Shown here one piece after another: positions 26,086-34,985 of a stretch of DNA of 64,000 nucleotides (the stretch's first letter is position 1; every line of letters begins with the position of its first letter). Location of the stretch: positions 1 to 64,000 of the forward strand of contig CAYJGB010000006.1 in assembly GCA_964369405.1 (NCBI GenBank), in the 5' to 3' direction. Position numbers and translations under genes: made by a program. Source of the DNA: CAYJFG01 sp964369405 (lineage in GTDB: Bacteria > Bacillota > Clostridia > Oscillospirales > Acutalibacteraceae). Under the pieces are notes generated by a model that made no database searches, was not told where the DNA came from, and saw nothing but the letters and a program-made list of their open reading frames with translations.

Positions 26086-26982
26086 TCACATTATTATACT
26101 TAGTGTCATCATTTCTTCTAACTTTTCGTATATATCTTCTTTATCTTCAAATGGTAGTGGATTTTCTCCTTTTCCTACCTCTATTGTAAAGGCTGGTTTC
26201 TTAAACTCCTCTATAAACCAATCTTTAAACCCTCCTCCTTGTGCTAGCCCCTGTGCATGACTTAACTCATACCCACTACTTTTTGACATTATGTTTGCCA
26301 TAAGTTTTGCTCTGGGTGGCGTCTTTTTGCCAAATTCCCAATATATCTCCTCACCTTGACTATGGAACGCCAATGCATGCCTTATATTTCTGCTTTTGCA
26401 ATAATTTACTATCGCTTTTGTTTCTGGTTCGCTATGTGCATATTCTCCTCCATACCTTGTCATCGCTCCACTCTTTATTCCGTTTTCTCCCTCTAATCTA
26501 TGTAGTTGTTCCCACTGTGCATCAAAATTATGGTTTATATCTACTCCGTTTGCATTCGCTTGCCATTTCTCTGTATTTCCTCTTGATACTCTTTCTACAA
26601 ACTTTTCATATCTTCCGCTACTCATTGCTCCTCTACTTGCTATCTCTACTCCGTCTGGGTTTACACATGGCACTACTACTAGTCCTCTTCTCTTTAAAAA
26701 TCTTTCTACACATATTTCACTCAAATTTCCTCCTGTTCGCACTGTGTCGCATAGATTATCTAAAAATTTAAGCAGTATATACGTTGTTATTGACTCCATT
26801 CCGTGAAATGCTCCACAAAATAATATTTGCTCCTCTGGGTTTCCTATCGATAACGCTTCTATCTTTCGCCCACAGTGGCTATTACCTATAATCTCACTCT
26901 TAATAAAATGATATTTTCTAAGTAACTTGCTTATAGTTTCATATCTTTCTTTCTCGTCAACATAATTTTTCTCTAAAATCAT
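26086..26982 (-). CDS. M14 family zinc carboxypeptidase
   Basis: From the ATG at 26982 (GAGGTGG 5 nt upstream) the product has 298 residues with no signal peptide. M14 features are visible: the HGMESI zinc motif (HxxE) after FCGAF, an arginine-containing VVPCVNPDGVEIASRG block, NHNFDAQW, the third zinc ligand in ALAFHSQGEE, and a catalytic glutamate in FTIEVGKGENP. Cytoplasmic M14 enzymes of this type in spore formers resemble gamma-D-glutamyl-diaminopimelate peptidases, so peptidoglycan-peptide turnover is a reasonable guess. Substrate is not established. Confidence 0.85.
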   Translation of the reverse strand: MILEKNYVDEKERYETISKLLRKYHFIKSEIIGNSHCGRKIEALSIGNPEEQILFCGAFHGMESITTYILLKFLDNLCDTVRTGGNLSEICVERFLKRRGLVVVPCVNPDGVEIASRGAMSSGRYEKFVERVSRGNTEKWQANANGVDINHNFDAQWEQLHRLEGENGIKSGAMTRYGGEYAHSEPETKAIVNYCKSRNIRHALAFHSQGEEIYWEFGKKTPPRAKLMANIMSKSSGYELSHAQGLAQGGGFKDWFIEEFKKPAFTIEVGKGENPLPFEDKEDIYEKLEEMMTLSIIM

Positions 26983-27021
26983 TTTTTCCACCTCTAATTT
27001 TATACTTTTTTTAAAAAAATT

Positions 27022-27051
27022 TTTACTTTCTAAATACATATGTGTTATAAT
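27022..27051 (+). promoter_or_regulatory. Promoter of the Nudix-RibF operon
   Basis: TTTACT (27022-27027) and TATAAT (27046-27051) with an 18-nt spacer, 31 nt before the Nudix start codon, in the divergent gap shared with the M14 gene. Confidence 0.5.
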
Positions 27052-27081
27052 AAACATATATGCATATAAGGAGATTGAATT

Positions 27082-27627
27082 ATGAACTTAATTGAAAAAA
27101 CAATTGATAGTAAATTAGTGTTTGATGGTAAAATAATTAAAGTATATTTAGACACCGTAAGTTTACCTAATGGCAATAATGCTAATAGAGAATTTTTAAA
27201 ACATAATGGTGGTGTAACTGTTTGTGCAATTACTAAAGATAATGAGTTACTTTTTGTTGAGCAATTTAGATATCCTTATAATGAAGTTGTGCTTGAACTA
27301 CCTGCTGGAAAACTAGAACTCGGCTCATCTCCACTAGATAACGGTAAAAGAGAACTCGAAGAAGAAACAGGGGCTGTCGGTACTTCGTATATGTCGCTAG
27401 GTAAAATGTATCCCTCCCCTGGATACTGTGGCGAGATAATTCATATGTATTTTTGCAAAGTAGATTGCTTTAAAGATATAAACCTTGATGAAGATGAGTT
27501 TTTAAACGTTAAGAGAATACCTCTGAATAAAGCTGTTGAAATGGTAATTAATAATCAGATACCAGATGCAAAAACTCAAATTGCAGTATTAAAAACAGCC
27601 TTACTGATAGATAAAGGAGTAATATAA
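27082..27627 (+). CDS. Nudix hydrolase, ADP-ribose pyrophosphatase type
   Basis: The 181-residue protein aligns with bacterial ADP-ribose pyrophosphatases: VTVCAITKDNELLFVEQFRYPYN, then the Nudix box GKLELGSSPLDNGKRELEEE. The REL-EE catalytic core is intact. The first glutamate of the GX5E part is replaced by serine (GKLELGS), a departure from the consensus. Downstream the YPSPGYCGEIIHMY block is typical of the family. It probably hydrolyses ADP-ribose to AMP and ribose phosphate. It leads an operon with the next two genes. Confidence 0.88.
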   Translation: MNLIEKTIDSKLVFDGKIIKVYLDTVSLPNGNNANREFLKHNGGVTVCAITKDNELLFVEQFRYPYNEVVLELPAGKLELGSSPLDNGKRELEEETGAVGTSYMSLGKMYPSPGYCGEIIHMYFCKVDCFKDINLDEDEFLNVKRIPLNKAVEMVINNQIPDAKTQIAVLKTALLIDKGVI

Positions 27628-27630
27628 ATT

Positions 27631-28083
27631 ATGAATATCAATCCAGTTGTAATAATAGTAGCAATAGCTCTTTATGCGTTTGTGTTGGTGTACTATATAA
27701 TAAACAGACCTAAAAAACCTATATTTACAGGAACATCAATATTTATGTTACTGATATTTTTAGGTTTTACATATATAATAAATCTTGGAATAACAGGAAA
27801 CAGTGAAGACGCTCAAAATGAGTTTGTACGATTTATGCTATCAATTTTAGTTGTTAATACTTCAGAGAGTGCCACAATTAGCGAGCGTGCATTTGAATCG
27901 TATGCAACTATAGATATTGTATTAATGGTAGTTTGTTTTATATCTATGATACTTGAAGTAAAATATTTATTCTCAGAAACAGAAAAAATAAAGAAAATAA
28001 AAGAAACAATAAAGAAAAAAGAAAAAGAAATTGAGCTTGAAAAAGATATGGAAAATGTTTCTAAAGTGGAGAACGAGATATGA
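27631..28083 (+). CDS. Membrane protein with charged C-terminal helix, unknown
   Basis: A 150-residue protein with three hydrophobic helices (about 5-24, 33-54, 91-110) and a highly charged Lys/Glu C-terminal helix (about 112-150) likely to be cytoplasmic and coiled-coil. I do not recognise the family. Its stop overlaps the ribF start by 4 nt (ATGA), so it is translationally coupled to RibF. Confidence 0.7.
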   Translation: MNINPVVIIVAIALYAFVLVYYIINRPKKPIFTGTSIFMLLIFLGFTYIINLGITGNSEDAQNEFVRFMLSILVVNTSESATISERAFESYATIDIVLMVVCFISMILEVKYLFSETEKIKKIKETIKKKEKEIELEKDMENVSKVENEI

Positions 28084-29015
28084 AAACATCTTACAAATTA
28101 GAAAAGAACATAAAAAGTACAAGTGTAGCGTTAGGTTTTTTTGATGGCGTGCACCTAGGTCATAGAGAGCTAATAAAAAATGTTGTTAAGTGCAAAGAAA
28201 ACGGTTTAGTGCCAACTGTTATAACATTCGATAAAAACCCTCTTGAATATTTTAAAGAGAGTGCAAAAGAAAAAATTTCATATTTAACAACTAATGATGA
28301 AAAGGCTGATATATTTAAAAGCTTAGGCATTGAACAACTCTATTTCTTAGATTTTTATAAAATAAAAGATTTAACAGCTTATGAGTTTGTATCTCAAATT
28401 TTAGTTGACAAATTAAATGCTAAAAAAGTTTTTTGTGGTTTCAATTATCATTTTGGACAAGGTGGCAACTCTACTGCTCAAAATCTAAAAGAGATATGCA
28501 AGAGTTTTAATATTGAAGTTATTTCTATATCTCCAGTAACATATAAAGATGAGGTTGTAAGCTCAACTAGAATAAGAAAAGAGCTGTCTAATGCAAATAT
28601 AGAAGAAGTTAACAATATGCTTGATAGATGTTTTTCTTATAATTTTGTTATAAAAAAAGGTAATCAAATTGGGCGTACAATACATACACCTACTATCAAT
28701 CAGCCGTTTCCTAAAAATTTTGTGTTGCCTAAATTCGGTGTGTATGCTAGTGCTGTCGAGATAGAGGGTAAGCTATATTGTGGAGTTACTAATATAGGGG
28801 TAAAGCCAACAATAGGTAAATATAATCCACTCTCAGAAACGTGGGTACCACAAAAAGATTTAAAAGAGCTTTACGGAGAAAAAGTAAAAGTAAGATTATT
28901 AAAATTTTTAAGGCAAGAGATTAAATTTGAAAATATCGAAAAATTGCATAAGCAAATAGTTATTGATTCACAGAAAGCTGAAAAGGTATTTGAATCCTCA
29001 GAAATTAACATATAA
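28080..29015 (+). CDS. ribF: Bifunctional riboflavin kinase/FMN adenylyltransferase
   Basis: The 311-residue protein has an N-terminal FAD synthetase domain (GFFDGVHLGHRELI nucleotide motif, GFNYHFGQGG, and SSTRIRKEL). A C-terminal riboflavin kinase domain (GNQIGRTIHTPTIN, then GVYASAVEIEGK, and a YGEKVKVRLLKFLR tail) follows. It converts riboflavin to FMN and FAD. The kinase loop reads GRTIHTPTIN rather than the common GRxxGFPTAN. It is last in its operon and followed by an intrinsic terminator. Confidence 0.93.
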   Translation: MKTSYKLEKNIKSTSVALGFFDGVHLGHRELIKNVVKCKENGLVPTVITFDKNPLEYFKESAKEKISYLTTNDEKADIFKSLGIEQLYFLDFYKIKDLTAYEFVSQILVDKLNAKKVFCGFNYHFGQGGNSTAQNLKEICKSFNIEVISISPVTYKDEVVSSTRIRKELSNANIEEVNNMLDRCFSYNFVIKKGNQIGRTIHTPTINQPFPKNFVLPKFGVYASAVEIEGKLYCGVTNIGVKPTIGKYNPLSETWVPQKDLKELYGEKVKVRLLKFLRQEIKFENIEKLHKQIVIDSQKAEKVFESSEINI

Positions 29016-29022
29016 ATCATAA

Positions 29023-29060
29023 AAAAGATACTTAATCATATACATTAAGTATCTTTTCTT
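29023..29060 (+). terminator. Terminator after ribF
   Basis: A 13-bp stem (AAAAGATACTTAA with its complement) followed by TTTTCTTTT. It lies between ribF and the M23 peptidase gene, whose GGTGG-type ribosome site starts immediately after. Confidence 0.85.
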
Positions 29061-29074
29061 TTGGTGGTGCTTAT

Positions 29075-30052
29075 ATGATAAAAAAAACTATATGTATAAT
29101 ATTAAGTATTTTTGTTTTGCTAGGTGGATTTTCAATATTAATAGGAGCAAGTAAAAGTAATAATGATTATATAAAGTATGTTGAGTTTAATGTAACCTAT
29201 GAGGCTTTAAAAAAAGCTATGCAAGCTGATATAGATACATATTATGAGGATATACATATAAACTGGATAGATACTCTTGCATATTTAGGAGCAAAATATG
29301 GTGGAGATTTTAAAAAGTATAAAAGTTCTGACTTAGATAGTATAATAGAGAAGCTAAAAAACGGCGAGAAAATAAACACCATAACTAAGGATATGGAGTA
29401 TTTTAATTATTACAAAGAAGCATATACAGCTGTATTAGATGGATTTTTAGGAACGTATACAGAAAATGACGAAAGCAAGTACGGATTAATAGTATACAGC
29501 CCTATAGCAAAGACTTTTCCGTATAGTCATTATGATGATTTTGGAGCAAGCCGACAATATGGTTATGACAGAATGCACCTAGGGCATGACTTAATGTGTG
29601 CAACAGGCACGCCGATAATAGCAATAGAAAGTGGAATAGTAGAGATAATGGGTTGGAATGAGTACGGAGGTTGGCGAATAGGGATACGTAGTTTAGATAG
29701 TAAAAGGTATTATTACTATGCACACCTAAGACAAAACAGACCATATCATATAGATGTAAAAGAAGGAAGTATAGTAACTGCTGGAGATGTAATAGGATAT
29801 GCAGGTAGAACAGGATATAGCAAAGAAGAAAATGTAAACGGAATAGAAACAAGCCACTTACATTTGGGGTTAGAGTTAGTGTTTGATGAAAGTCAGAAAG
29901 AAAGCGAAAACGAAATATGGATAAATTTATATGCAATAACAAAATTATTATCAGAAAACACAAGCAGTACGACTAGAGTGGCAGAAACTAAAGAATATTA
30001 TTCAAACAATGCGATAAAAATAGATGAAAAATACATTAAAACGACAAAATAG
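29075..30052 (+). CDS. M23 (LytM-type) metallopeptidase, membrane-anchored
   Basis: The 325-residue protein has an uncleaved-type N-terminal signal anchor (about 4-24) and a stalk of about 120 residues. A LytM domain follows, with zinc ligands in HLGHDLM (HxxxD) and HLHLGLEL (HxH), plus YYYYAHLRQN. The active-site set is complete, so it should cleave peptidoglycan cross-links outside the cell. The ribosome site is GGTGGTG. Its relation to sporulation or growth is not clear from context. Confidence 0.85.
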   Translation: MIKKTICIILSIFVLLGGFSILIGASKSNNDYIKYVEFNVTYEALKKAMQADIDTYYEDIHINWIDTLAYLGAKYGGDFKKYKSSDLDSIIEKLKNGEKINTITKDMEYFNYYKEAYTAVLDGFLGTYTENDESKYGLIVYSPIAKTFPYSHYDDFGASRQYGYDRMHLGHDLMCATGTPIIAIESGIVEIMGWNEYGGWRIGIRSLDSKRYYYYAHLRQNRPYHIDVKEGSIVTAGDVIGYAGRTGYSKEENVNGIETSHLHLGLELVFDESQKESENEIWINLYAITKLLSENTSSTTRVAETKEYYSNNAIKIDEKYIKTTK

Positions 30053-30062
30053 AATAAATATA

Positions 30063-30091
30063 TTGACATAATATGTTTTTGTTAGTAAAAT
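30063..30091 (+). promoter_or_regulatory. Promoter of the DUF4358 lipoprotein gene
   Basis: TTGACA (30063-30068) and TAAAAT (30086-30091) with a 17-nt spacer, 40 nt before the start codon. Confidence 0.75.
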
Positions 30092-30131
30092 ATATTAGAT
30101 AGAAACATCAAAAATTAAAGGAGATTTTAAA

Positions 30132-30590
30132 ATGAAAAAAATTATAGCTATAGCGTTAATATTAGTGTGTGTATTCTCTTTTACAGCATGCACAACAGAT
30201 GCACCAAAAGAAGTAGATTTAGAAAAAGTTATGCAAGATATAAATACACAATGTAACATAACAAATGCACAAGCACTAGAAATAGAAGATTTAGCAAGCT
30301 ATTACTTAATTATGGAAAGTTCAGTAAAAGCATTTTCAGCAGAAATAGACACAACAGGAATTACTGAAATAGTATTAGTAGAAGCAATTAGCGAAGAAGC
30401 AGCAGCATCAGTAGCAACTGAGCTTGACAAACGTTTACAATCAAAAGTAAGCGAAGCTGCAAGTTACGAGGCAGAATTACTAGATATAGTTAAAAATGCA
30501 GAAGTTAAAACAAATGGAAACTATGTAAGTATGATAGTTTGCGATGATATAGACAAAGCAAACGAAGTATACGAGCAAGCATTTGCATAA
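30132..30590 (+). CDS. DUF4358 lipoprotein
   Basis: The 152-residue protein begins with a lipoprotein signal ending in FTAC. The mature part resembles DUF4358: DLEKVMQDINTQ, a LASYYLI segment, and an ISEEAAASVATELDKRLQSK helix. In clostridial genomes such genes commonly accompany MBOAT O-acetyltransferase genes, as here. It has its own promoter and terminator, so it may be regulated separately from the next two genes. Confidence 0.75.
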   Translation: MKKIIAIALILVCVFSFTACTTDAPKEVDLEKVMQDINTQCNITNAQALEIEDLASYYLIMESSVKAFSAEIDTTGITEIVLVEAISEEAAASVATELDKRLQSKVSEAASYEAELLDIVKNAEVKTNGNYVSMIVCDDIDKANEVYEQAFA

Positions 30591-30626
30591 GAATAAATTA
30601 TTATTAATAATTGCAATTAAAATGTT

Positions 30627-30687
30627 AAGGGTTGTATCACAAAATTAGAATTAATATATAATTTTAAATTGTGATACAACCTTTTTA
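30627..30687 (+). terminator. Terminator after the DUF4358 gene
   Basis: A 15-bp perfect stem (AAGGGTTGTATCACAA with its complement) around a 26-nt AT-rich loop, followed by CTTTTT. Confidence 0.75.
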
Positions 30688-30726
30688 AATGATAAGTTTA
30701 AATCTTTAAAAGGAGAATATTATAAA

Positions 30727-32121
30727 ATGGTTTTTTCTAGCCTGTTGTTTTTATTTTTATATTTACCGGCTGTTTTATTAGTGTATTATATTACACCTAG
30801 AAAATATAGAAATTTAGTTTTGTTTATAGTTAACTTAATATTTTATGGGTGGGGAGAACCTATTTTTGTCTTGCTTATGCTGTTCTCCACTGTTGTTGAC
30901 TATACTCACGGATATTTTATTGATAAATATCGAAGTAAAAAGAATATCGCAAAACGTCTAGTTATATCTTCAATCGTTATTAACTTGTCGCTACTTGCAT
31001 TCTTTAAATATTCAGGGCTTATTACAGATACTCTAAATGTCTTACCTTTTCTCAATATAGCTCCTCTTGTTATTCCTTTACCTATAGGTATTTCATTTTA
31101 TACGTTCCAAACTATGTCCTACTCTATTGATGTTTACAGAGGCGATGCTCCTGTTCAAAAAAATATGATTACCTTTGGTACGTATGTAGCACTTTTCCCT
31201 CAACTTATCGCAGGGCCTATTGTTAGATATAAAGATGTTGCATATCAATTAGACCATAGAAGAGAAACTTTAAATCAGTTTATTACTGGTGTTAAACTCT
31301 TTTTAATTGGTTTATCTAAAAAAGTTTTAATCGCTAATCAGATGGGGCTTTTATGGGATAGTATTAGAGAAAACAGTGGTACAAACGGTATGTTAGGTAG
31401 CTTTATTGGTATTGTCGCCTACTCATTCCAGATTTACTTTGACTTTAGTGGGTACTCCGATATGGCTCGTGGTTTAGGTAATATGCTAGGGTTTGAGTTC
31501 CTTAAAAATTTCGACTACCCTTATATTTCTAAAACTATTACAGAGTTTTGGCGTAGGTGGCATATTTCGCTTGGTACGTGGTTTAGAGAGTATGTTTATA
31601 TTCCGTTAGGTGGTAATCGTAAAGGCGTTAAACGTATGGTGCTAAATTTGGCTATTGTATGGTTTTTAACTGGGCTATGGCATGGTGCAAGTGTAAACTT
31701 TATTTTGTGGGGTGTATACTTTGGGTTAATCCTCATTATGGAAAAACTGTTTTTACTAAAACTACTTAAAAAACTTCCAAACGCTATTCAACATATATAT
31801 GCGTTAGCTCTTATTATCATAGGTTGGGTTATATTCTTCTTTGAAGATTTTACAGAGATGCTTAACTTCTTTGGCGAGCTGTTTAATCCGTCCGGTGGAT
31901 TGATTGGACAAGATACTTTAGTACTTGTTATATCATATATACCATTACTGATTGTAGCAATTGTTGCATCAACTCCACTAGCATATAAACTCTATGAAAA
32001 AATTAAGTATAAAAGCTGGTGCTTTATTCCAGAAACTACACTTTGTACTTTGTCTTTAATATTATGCACAGCTTCCCTTGTTAGTCAAACATATAATCCG
32101 TTTATATATTTTAGATTTTAA
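30727..32121 (+). CDS. MBOAT family O-acyltransferase (AlgI/DltB-like)
   Basis: The 464-residue polytopic membrane protein has the MBOAT landmarks: FQTMSYSIDVYRG, the FPQLIAGPIVRY block, FWRRWHISLGTWFREYVYIP, and the catalytic histidine in LTGLWHGASVNF. It should transfer acyl groups from a cytoplasmic donor across the membrane for O-acetylation of an exported polymer. The next gene encodes the extracellular partner. The polymer is unknown; no exopolysaccharide synthase is adjacent. Confidence 0.9.
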   Translation: MVFSSLLFLFLYLPAVLLVYYITPRKYRNLVLFIVNLIFYGWGEPIFVLLMLFSTVVDYTHGYFIDKYRSKKNIAKRLVISSIVINLSLLAFFKYSGLITDTLNVLPFLNIAPLVIPLPIGISFYTFQTMSYSIDVYRGDAPVQKNMITFGTYVALFPQLIAGPIVRYKDVAYQLDHRRETLNQFITGVKLFLIGLSKKVLIANQMGLLWDSIRENSGTNGMLGSFIGIVAYSFQIYFDFSGYSDMARGLGNMLGFEFLKNFDYPYISKTITEFWRRWHISLGTWFREYVYIPLGGNRKGVKRMVLNLAIVWFLTGLWHGASVNFILWGVYFGLILIMEKLFLLKLLKKLPNAIQHIYALALIIIGWVIFFFEDFTEMLNFFGELFNPSGGLIGQDTLVLVISYIPLLIVAIVASTPLAYKLYEKIKYKSWCFIPETTLCTLSLILCTASLVSQTYNPFIYFRF

Positions 32122-32143
32122 ATTTGAATAGGAATGAAAACAT

Positions 32144-33280
32144 ATGAAACTTAAAAAATTAAAAAAATTCCTACCTGCTTTAATATTTTTAATATTCATA
32201 GCGTTGATAGGATTATTATTCTGCTTTGCACCAAAGAGTGATTACTCATCAAACGAAAAAAGATATCTTGAAGATTTTCCCGAGTTTACATTTGATACTC
32301 TAATAAGTGGAGAGTTTGGAGAAGATTTTGAAACATATTTAGCAGACCACATAAGTGGCAGAGATTTTTTTGTAGGATTAAATGCATATTATGATGTTGC
32401 TAGTGGTAGAAATGGTTCAAAGGGTGTATATTTAGGCAGTGATGATTACTTAATAAACGACCCTGTAGACGAAGATAATTACTTAGCTTTAAATATAGAA
32501 AAATTAAAGTCATTTTCTGAAAAGAATGATTTAAATAGCACATTGATGGTTGTACCAAGCACAGGTTATATAATGGGAGATAAACTACCTAATAACCACT
32601 ATGAGTATGACGACAATAAGTATTATGAGATAATAAAGAAAAACAAAGGCGACTTAAACTTTATAGATTTAAGAGATACTTTTGAAGAAAAAGCAGAAGA
32701 AGATGTAAAGCTATATTATAAAACAGACCACCACTGGACAACAGAAGGTGCATATATAGCATACGAAGAATATTGTAAAGCATTAGAGTTAAATCAAACA
32801 CCGATAAGCGATTTCGACATAAAAAGTTATGATGATTTTTATGGTACAACATATTCGACAAGTGCATTATGGCTGACACCAAGCGAAAGCATAGATGTGT
32901 GGTATAATAAAAATTATAGTGATAATATAAGTGTAGAGATAGTAGAAGACGGCGAAGTTAAGAAGAGTAACAGTATGTATTATCTAGACCATCTAGAGGA
33001 AGACGACAAGTACCCAGTATTTCTAGATGGAAATCACAGCTTAGTAAGAATTAAGAACAGTGAAAGCACAGGTGGAAAGCTATTAGTTATAAAAGATTCG
33101 TTTGCACATTGTTTTACACCATTTTTGACTGATAATTATAGCGAAATTATAATGATAGATATGCGTTATTATAAAGAAGATGTATCTAAACTTGTAGAAG
33201 AAGAGAATATAAAAGATACATTAATGATATACGGGCTAGACAATTTAAGTTTAGACACAGATATAAGATGGTTAAAATAA
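32144..33280 (+). CDS. DHHW/AlgX-like O-acetyltransferase partner
   Basis: The 378-residue protein has one N-terminal membrane anchor (about 10-28) and an extracellular SGNH-like domain. An ADHISGRDFF block near residue 67 and the signature KTDHHWTTEGAYIAY (about 193-207) are visible, followed by a nucleophile block KDSFAHCFTPFL. These are hallmarks of DHHW/AlgX/AlgJ proteins that complete O-acetylation of surface polysaccharides. The gene is 22 nt after the MBOAT gene. Confidence 0.85.
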   Translation: MKLKKLKKFLPALIFLIFIALIGLLFCFAPKSDYSSNEKRYLEDFPEFTFDTLISGEFGEDFETYLADHISGRDFFVGLNAYYDVASGRNGSKGVYLGSDDYLINDPVDEDNYLALNIEKLKSFSEKNDLNSTLMVVPSTGYIMGDKLPNNHYEYDDNKYYEIIKKNKGDLNFIDLRDTFEEKAEEDVKLYYKTDHHWTTEGAYIAYEEYCKALELNQTPISDFDIKSYDDFYGTTYSTSALWLTPSESIDVWYNKNYSDNISVEIVEDGEVKKSNSMYYLDHLEEDDKYPVFLDGNHSLVRIKNSESTGGKLLVIKDSFAHCFTPFLTDNYSEIIMIDMRYYKEDVSKLVEEENIKDTLMIYGLDNLSLDTDIRWLK

Positions 33281-33289
33281 AATTATTCA

Positions 33290-33318
33290 TTGCAACATAA
33301 ATAAAAATAGTATATAAT
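33290..33318 (+). promoter_or_regulatory. Promoter upstream of the 243-residue membrane protein
   Basis: TTGCAA (33290-33295) and TATAAT (33313-33318) with a 17-nt spacer, 37 nt before the start codon at 33356. Confidence 0.7.
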
Positions 33319-33355
33319 AAAATAAAATATTAAAATGTGAAGAGGAGAAAAAATT

Positions 33356-34087
33356 ATGGGTTTTATTATATTAGGATACATATTTATATTGTTTGATTTT
33401 ACAATTAACAATTTTGACATTATAAACGATGTAATTGGATTTATTTTTATTTTAGTAGGAGTATTTGCATTTAAGCATACAGAATATGTAAATTTCCCAA
33501 AAATCATACCATTAGCAATAGTAGGAATGATTTCAAGTGCAATTATACAATTTACTATGAGTACTATTACAGACTTAACTATATTTTCGATTACACTATC
33601 TATAGTAACGCCAATACTATTAATATTGATATCAATGTATATTGTAAAAGGTGTAAAAGAAATAGAAGATGAATACAAATCTGATTTAGGACACAGGAAG
33701 TTAAAAATACTTTGGACAGCTGATATAATAATATTTGCATTATGTATGCTGTTTGAATATACCCTTGTATGGTTAAGCACATCACATAGTGTTATATTAT
33801 TTTCTGCATCGGCTATAGTGTTAGGTGTGGGAAGATTAGTCTTAGAAATTATATTTGTTATATATCTTTTCAAGACAAGTAGACTGATTAAGAATAATTC
33901 AAATTATAATACAGTAGAAGAAGATAGTTACGAAAGATATCAACATATTAAAGACACTAAATATGGAGAATACGTAAAAAACATTAAGAAACCCGAAGCT
34001 AACGAAGATGATAACGACGATGAATACAACGAAAACGGCGAATACGGAGTAAACACAACAATAGATACTATTAATACGAAAGATTAA
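33356..34087 (+). CDS. Polytopic membrane protein with acidic tail, unknown
   Basis: The 243-residue protein has six hydrophobic helices in the first 180 residues and a very acidic, Asn/Asp/Glu-rich cytoplasmic tail (about 205-243). I do not recognise the family. It has its own promoter and a terminator at 34110-34137, so it is a single-gene unit. Confidence 0.75.
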   Translation: MGFIILGYIFILFDFTINNFDIINDVIGFIFILVGVFAFKHTEYVNFPKIIPLAIVGMISSAIIQFTMSTITDLTIFSITLSIVTPILLILISMYIVKGVKEIEDEYKSDLGHRKLKILWTADIIIFALCMLFEYTLVWLSTSHSVILFSASAIVLGVGRLVLEIIFVIYLFKTSRLIKNNSNYNTVEEDSYERYQHIKDTKYGEYVKNIKKPEANEDDNDDEYNENGEYGVNTTIDTINTKD

Positions 34088-34109
34088 AATTTATAATATT
34101 GTTTTAAAG

Positions 34110-34137
34110 AGGAGCATTCTATATGCTCCTTATTTTT
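34110..34137 (+). terminator. Terminator after the unknown membrane protein
   Basis: AGGAGCAT pairs with ATGCTCCT around a short loop, followed by TATTTTTT. A very similar palindrome (34288-34314) lies on the other side of the repeat copy that follows. Confidence 0.7.
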
Positions 34138-34287
34138 TGCACAAATTATAACAGAACAACAAACCTGTAGGGGCGAAATCCATTTTCGCCCGTTGTTTTT
34201 TATATAGCACAATGTAAATAGAATAATAATCAACGGCAGCATATGATAATCTATCCCCTACTAATATCATTTAAATTTGTACAAAAA
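34136..34287. mobile_element. MITE-like repeat, copy A
   Basis: The left part (about 34136-34215) is almost identical to sequences at 44774 and 54893. It includes an internal hairpin with AACAAC...GGGCGAAA and TTTCGCCC-GTTGTT arms. Its ends (TTTTTGCACAAATTAT and, inverted, ATTTTTGTACAAATTTA) are near-complementary, giving imperfect terminal inverted repeats. No coding capacity. A palindrome with GGGAGCAT arms directly follows (34288-34314) and may terminate the pilin operon. Confidence 0.65.
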
Positions 34288-34354
34288 TATGGGAGCATAT
34301 TATATGCTCCCATACAAATTGTGTTTTAAATTCTGTGCGAATTTTACATCAATA

Positions 34355-34969
34355 TTATTGTATTATTAATACTTTTACATCTTGTGCTCCATCTAATAAG
34401 TCAAATGTAACTACTCCATTTGTGTTTGCATTTCCAATTGCTGATACATTCTCCATTTGTACTCCTGCTTCGTATATTACATTTTTTTCTGAATAAAATT
34501 TATATGTTAATTTTACATTATCTATTCCACCTGCTCCAGATAATGGCGTTGTACTCGTTTCAAACTCTGCTTTGTCTATTCCTTTATCAAAGTTTGTAAA
34601 CTCTTTCCAACCAGTAGCGTCTTTTATTGCTAACTTTAACTCGTTTGTAGCACTTTCAAATATTGCAATACTATCTTCTTTTGCTGTATTATAACTAGTA
34701 TTCAAGTATGTTATTTTATCTCCTACTACTGAATTTTCAACTTTTACAGAAGTCGCTACTCTTGCTCCTTGGTGTATATACTCCATTGTGTTTACTGATA
34801 CTTGAGAGTTTATCGAAACAGAGGAAAGTGTATTATGTGCAGTTATAGCTGACCATAAGATTGCAAGGCTTACTGTTGATAATATTCCTAACACTGCGAC
34901 AGTTATTAATAATTCAATTATTGTGAAACCTTTTTTACTCTTATTTATCGGTGTAATTCGCTTTAACAT
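34355..34969 (-). CDS. Minor type IV pilin (PilW-like)
   Basis: The 204-residue protein has a prepilin leader ending in KSKKG followed by FTIIELLITVAVLG, with the Glu at position 5 needed for pilin assembly and a hydrophobic N-terminal helix. The rest is a beta-rich head without cysteines. It is the third gene of the minus-strand pilin operon, 16 nt after the previous minor pilin. It presumably takes part in pilus initiation or tip assembly. Confidence 0.85.
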   Translation of the reverse strand: MLKRITPINKSKKGFTIIELLITVAVLGILSTVSLAILWSAITAHNTLSSVSINSQVSVNTMEYIHQGARVATSVKVENSVVGDKITYLNTSYNTAKEDSIAIFESATNELKLAIKDATGWKEFTNFDKGIDKAEFETSTTPLSGAGGIDNVKLTYKFYSEKNVIYEAGVQMENVSAIGNANTNGVVTFDLLDGAQDVKVLIIQ

Positions 34970-34985
34970 TTTTGTCTGACCCTCC

